A stretch of 64,000 bases of DNA from Ceratodon purpureus (taxonomy: Eukaryota; Streptophyta; Bryopsida; Pseudoditrichales; Ditrichaceae): assembly GCA_014871385.1 (NCBI GenBank), contig CM026432.1, forward strand, positions 5,373,669 to 5,437,668, given 5' to 3'. Positions 59,539 to 64,000 of this stretch are shown here, piece by piece. Within the stretch, counting starts at the first letter, position 1, and each line of letters opens with the position of its first letter. The notes beneath the pieces are model-generated. The model saw only the letters and a list, made by a program, of their open reading frames with translations, was not told where the DNA came from and ran no database searches. The translations under genes and the position numbers were made by a program.

Positions 59539-59929
59539 GTTATACAATTTGCACAAACTCATGTGCAACATGAGAAAACAATATGAGAGTCTGAGACATG
59601 AAAAAATTAAAGGTACATGCAACATGAGAAAACGGTATGAAACAATCAAGTAAGTCCATGACAATCAGCCTAACTGCAAGCGCCATGCCGCAGCAAATTG
59701 TAAGCGCTGGCCATTTTCTTTCCTTCTTGCTCTTTCTTTGTCTTTATTTCTTTTGAAGTTTTTTCCTCTCTCTCTCTATTTCTTTCTTTATGTACATTTT
59801 TAAGATTTTAAGATTTTAATTTTTTTTTAATTACTTGATCTTTCTTCTGGTACTTTCTTTTATGTATTTGCTTGTTTGGTACAATTCTCTCTCTTTCTCT
59901 ATTTTTCAAAACGGTCTCCAATTTTTTTC

Positions 59930-60033
<104 letters not shown>

Positions 60034-60119
60034 ATTTTATTACTATAATACCAGAGTTACCAACTTCGGACAGCTTGGCTATACAATATAGATTCAGTTA
60101 GACCATCCAATTTGAATGT

Positions 60120-60709
60120 GTGATACAGTCAATGGCTTTATCCGCAAAACAAAAGCTCGTTTTGATCATCGATTGCTGGTCAGTGCACAAATCTGAGGCC
60201 TTTCTTTCATGGAAAAAGAAAGAATCTCCTTTCATTTGTCTATTGTTTGTGCCTGCAAATTGTGCATCCAAATTTCAGCATGCAGATGTGGTCATACAGA
60301 AGCCAATGAAATGTGCATTCACCAAATGCTTCAAGGAATGAACTGCTACTTGTATTTGGGTGCAGCTCCAATGTTCAACTGGAGAACTTGATCTTGATGG
60401 CTCTTGCAATTAGGTCAAACTTGATTTTAGCATTACTGCTCTTAGTGAATGCACATGTGAGTGGCTTTGAGAAGCTTGGAAATTTGTAGGCCTCGTTCGG
60501 AGATAATAAGAAGAGGTTGGGCGGAATGCTGGTTGCTCAGATCATTTGATAAAACCTTTCAAGCTGCAGCTATAGAGGCAAATTCAAAGTCATCACTTTT
60601 CATTGGTGGAGACAACATCTGTGAAAGTGATCAAGAGTTTGAAGAAGATTGGAATGAGTTGTTTGACTTTGTTGAAGTTTTTAAGATGATGCAGAAGTTG
60701 ACTATGTGA
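60120..60709 (+). pseudogene. pogo/Tigger-like DDE transposase, C-terminal fragment
   Basis: The first piece (60120-60341) holds the DDE_1 motif KLVLIIDCWSVHKSEAF and the downstream FVPANCASKFQHADVVIQKP block, with Asp residues at the expected places. After a break, a second frame continues with ITALSECTCEWL, a stop, then IIRRGWAECWLLRSFDKTFQ to an acidic C-terminus ending at 60709. The N-terminal DNA-binding and first-Asp part is absent. It is a dead copy, probably from the same superfamily as the element at 23257-25098. Confidence 0.8.
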
Positions 60710-61591
60710 TTTTTATTACACATCATAGAAGATAGTCAATTTGATCATACTTTTTATTGATAATTATATTATTTTGATTTATGTTCTGTTTCACCATTAT
60801 TTTTTATTCGGGGAGGACACTTCTTGTATATTTGGGGACCCACGTGCGGAGGTGGGGTATTTTTTGGGGGGCTATTTACCTCTTAGAAATCATTTAAAAA
60901 CCCCCTATTATTTCATAAAGCAAAAAAAATATCCATGTTATCATATCTATTATTATTCATAATATGTAGGCCAACAGAATATATTAGAGGCTATTTTCTT
61001 TGTAAGGAAAAAAATTAACTAAAAAAATAATGAGAACACAAGTGACTAACAAATACCTTATAGAAAAAAAGATTCAAGTTAAAACAATGCATGAATACAA
61101 ATACATGCATGAAAAGCAGGACATTAGGGTTGAAGTATTGAAGAGATTGTAGGCACAATATGTGTTTGAAAACACAGACATGAAGTGCATTTATCAAGTA
61201 TGACCATAAATATATGTCTGATTTAGAAAAGATTACATCTAAGATATGCCGTTCTAATGCCTCGCCAGAAGTGCCTTCTTGAGATATTTTTCTAGAATTT
61301 TTTTATAGAAATATTTTTTTTCTAGATTTTTTACTGTAAGCCAATACTCTTTGAATTTCTAATGTCAAATTTATCAAGTTTCTTTTATGCGTAATCTTTT
61401 AATAATCCTATGTAAAATCCTACACTTTGGAGATTCAAAGAAAGTTATTGTTTTGATTCCTTTACTCCTTGCTTCACAAATGGCAATTTTGAAGTGTTGG
61501 TGGTAAAAAATGGTCAAGGATTTTCATGGATTAAATTCATCATGTTTTGGGTGAATGACCTATGTTGCTTGTTTTCATGCAAGTGCTCCGA
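60710..61591. other. AT-rich intergenic sequence
   Basis: Nothing recognisable. Confidence 0.4.
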
Positions 61592-61595
61592 TTAA

Positions 61596-62527
61596 CCCCT
61601 AAGGGTCCAAGGTGTTTTGGCACCTCCAAAACCACTTCAATTTTGACCATCTTGTGGAAGTTGATGTATGTTTCGATATTTTTAACGTTTTTAATACTTC
61701 CAACCGTAAGATCTTCAACCCAACTACTTGTACTAACACCATGTCAAATTTCATCGACATCAAATTTCATCGTTGGATCTTTACCATTTGTGAATTTATA
61801 GCATTCAAAGTTGATTGGAAAGTTTTTTTGGGCCTTATGCAAAAGGCATAGTCTAAATGGTGCAGAGGGGGACTTGATGATTATTATCCCAAACATTTTG
61901 CTCATATTTTTTTCCATGTAGGTAACTAAGTTGGGCACCTCCGTGCAAAATTTTGGAGATAGATTTTTGATTTTTTAGCCTTCATGCAAATTATTTTCCA
62001 GAAAAAGGTACAAAATCCACAATATGATAATACTTAAACAAGGCTAAAGTTTTTTGGTTTGGAAAAAAGATGAATGGTGAAAAGTTACATCTATAAGTTT
62101 GTGAATTTTAGAAAAAATAAAATTTGAAAAATTCATAAATCTCAAATTTTGACAATTTTTTAAAAGAAAAAATGTAAAATTATAAAAAACTTTGAAGCTT
62201 GCTCATGTAATTTTTGGAGGCTGCCCTTGTAAAATTGGTAAACTTTTTGACTTGGGTCACTTTGGATTTTGAGTAGTGATTTGGTTATAAACATTTTTTT
62301 ATTTGAAAAAAGACCTAATTTTAAACTGTCCTTTTTTGACTTGAAATCTAAAATTTATAGATGAAGGTTCTAAAATTGGAATTTGACTTTGCAAATTTTA
62401 CCGCGTACACCTTACGGTAAAGATAACATCTAGTAAGAATCTTAGGAAAAAATATTACCTTTAACCTCTTCATCTAGGCTTCCCGAAATAGCAAAATCCA
62501 CAATTGGTTTTCTTGGACCTCTAGGGG
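61596..62527 (+). mobile_element. TTAA-flanked CCCCTA-ended element, copy C (932 bp)
   Basis: TTAA lies at 61592-61595 and 62528-62531. The ends are CCCCTAAGGGTCC and (reverse complement) CCCCTAGAGGTCC. It is full-length similar to copy B in the same orientation. The minus strand has an open stretch with LVTYMEKNMSKMFGIII that is also readable in copies A and B. Confidence 0.85.
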
Positions 62528-62720
62528 TTAAGTGAGTAAGATACAAAAAAATGTAAACATACACATCACTCTTAAACATAAACAAATCCAAGAAATAGAA
62601 ATCACACTTGACATATTGGAGAAGAAAGTGGGTGAGTTTATCCCCTAAATGCATTGGCGACCAAAATGTGGTCGCAGCCTATTTTGGGCAGGCTGCCACA
62701 GCGTCAAAAATGATTATTAA

Positions 62721-63570
62721 CCTTTAAAGTTCTGAGGGTATTTTTCATCAAAACTGCCTCAAAACAGCCCCTCTTCAAAGCAAGATGGATTTTGCAAACT
62801 TGGGGTCTTTTTTAGTACATCTAACCGTAAGATCTTGTAGCTAACTTCTATGTCTACATGTCCACCAAATCTCACAAAATCATTCTTCACCAATTGCAAG
62901 ATCATAACATTCAAAGTAGAAAAACAAGTTTTTTTTCCCTGCAAAAATAGGGGACAGCAGAGTTTTGAAGGCCCAAAAAACCATTTTTTCGATTATGGAT
63001 TTTGGGGGTTTTGATGCACGTCAAAGAAGACTAAGTTAGCTAATTGTACTTAGAAAATTATATTCAAAAAAGTTGTGGAAAGTTGCCAAAAAAATCATTT
63101 TCCGCTAAGGGTTATCCTGAAATTCACAAACAAAGGCCGTTTTTGGACAATAAAAATAGCATATGAAAAAAAATTGGATTAAAAATCCGAATGGTGGGAA
63201 CATGCTCTACTGCCTTCTCTATACATAGAAATTTTTATTTTTGAAAAATATCAAAATCTCAATTTTTGGTGGAATTTCAAAGTTTCGTCTTTGGGCAGTT
63301 TTGGGCAGTTTTGGGCAGTTTTGGGCAGAATTTGCTGCATTCACAGTGGCTTAGAAAAATTCAGTAGCTGCCCAACGAGCAGCGTTTGACACTTAAACCT
63401 TCATAACTTTTGATCCCGGTGTCGGGATTGAAAAATAAAAATACCCACACGAAGATCTCCGAACGGCCCACATTCAATAAAAATTTCAGAAAATCCTGAT
63501 ATAAATTGCATTCATAGGTACATGCCCAAATTCCAAAAAAGCCCAAATGTGGCAGATTGTTCTGTAGGGG
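62721..63570 (+). mobile_element. TTAA-flanked element, diverged copy D (850 bp)
   Basis: TTAA lies at 62717-62720 and 63571-63574. The left end is CCTTTAAAGTTC and the right end CTGTAGGGG. Parts match copies B and C (a CTAACCGTAAGATCTT-like segment and a conserved position for CATTCAAAGT), but the right half is different. It contains four tandem TTGGGCAGTT units at 63291-63328. Confidence 0.65.
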
Positions 63571-63574
63571 TTAA

Positions 63575-64000
63575 TATTTGAGCTTTTGTATGTAGATTCT
63601 TTCAGTCATTGCGTACATGTCAAGCTTTGTTTCATAAGATTTTGATATGTAATGCAAAAGTTATGAAGGGTTAAAGGTTCAAATTCTCAACACGGGTAGC
63701 ATAAAAAAAACTCAATTTCTTTTTTAAAAAAATGAACTAAAATATCATCATTTTCTACTGATTTATATGCACATAGGAAGTTTTGAGCCATGCCAATCCA
63801 ATAAGTGAGGTAAGAGATATGAGAAGTTATATTATGCGGGCAGTTCGGTCAACTCTTCATCAAAAATAACTTCAACTATGGATTTTGAACTTGATTTTAG
63901 CAATTTTTCAAATTTAAAAATTGGAAAAGTTTTTGGTTAATTATTACATCATTTTCACTGTTGGAATTGACAATGTCTACTTTTGTGTAGACATAATTAG
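63575..64000. other. AT-rich sequence to window end
   Basis: Nothing recognisable. Confidence 0.4.

Noticed and set aside
63291-63328. short tandem array as a possible CRISPR-like structure
   Set aside because: Units are contiguous without spacers and lie inside a plant transposon copy.

Overview
The window is nuclear DNA of a land plant. The evidence is a TMK-type receptor kinase, a G-type cyclin-dependent kinase, an organellar MscS-like channel, spliceosomal GT-AG introns, telo-box (AAACCCTA) leader motifs and a chromodomain Ty3 retrotransposon. Very AT-rich spacers and a mix of small DNA transposons suggest a non-seed plant, perhaps a moss. That is a guess; the sequence does not prove it.

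Genes. (1) 1-1243 (+) is the 3' end of an MscS-like channel gene. (2) 2128-4650 (-) is an intronless CDKG kinase with an RE/RD-rich head. (3) 13886-15994 (+) is intronless SRP72. (4) 17478-22318 (+) is a TTC5-like TPR/OB-fold gene, for which I resolve 13 exons (432 aa). (5) 27486-30766 (-) is a TMK-type LRR receptor kinase with three coding exons (976 aa). Apart from weak candidates at 36.5-38.1, 48.8-50.6 and 51.1 kb, the rest is transposon-derived or featureless.

Region 4.7-13.9 kb is the most unusual part. CDKG and SRP72 are head to head, and each is preceded by a copy of the same ~550-bp upstream sequence, pointing outward as an inverted repeat (4705-5257 and 13277-13852). Each copy ends within 55 bp of its start codon. 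Each carries two telo-boxes and the same 23-codon upstream ORF. The 8-kb spacer between the arms is AT-rich and contains gene-like patches. Two of these are flanked by direct duplications of the surrounding sequence (30 bp and ~205 bp), and one is a truncated trypsin-like protease exon.

The right half is a transposon graveyard with several precisely bounded elements. There is a 1.84-kb TA-flanked element with 440-bp inverted repeats, which has another element nested inside it. Five elements have CCC.. termini and 4-bp flanks, TTAA for four of them (piggyBac-like). There is also a TA-flanked 0.9-kb MITE, a decayed 5.1-kb chromovirus lacking its RT catalytic core, a 1.3-kb CACTA element with a TGA duplication, a 1.9-kb hAT element with a perfect 8-bp duplication, a 131-bp CACTA-type hairpin with a GTT duplication, and a broken pogo-like transposase.

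The host genes are unrelated housekeeping or signalling genes and form no operon or pathway. Their only visible functional link is the shared upstream sequence of CDKG and SRP72.
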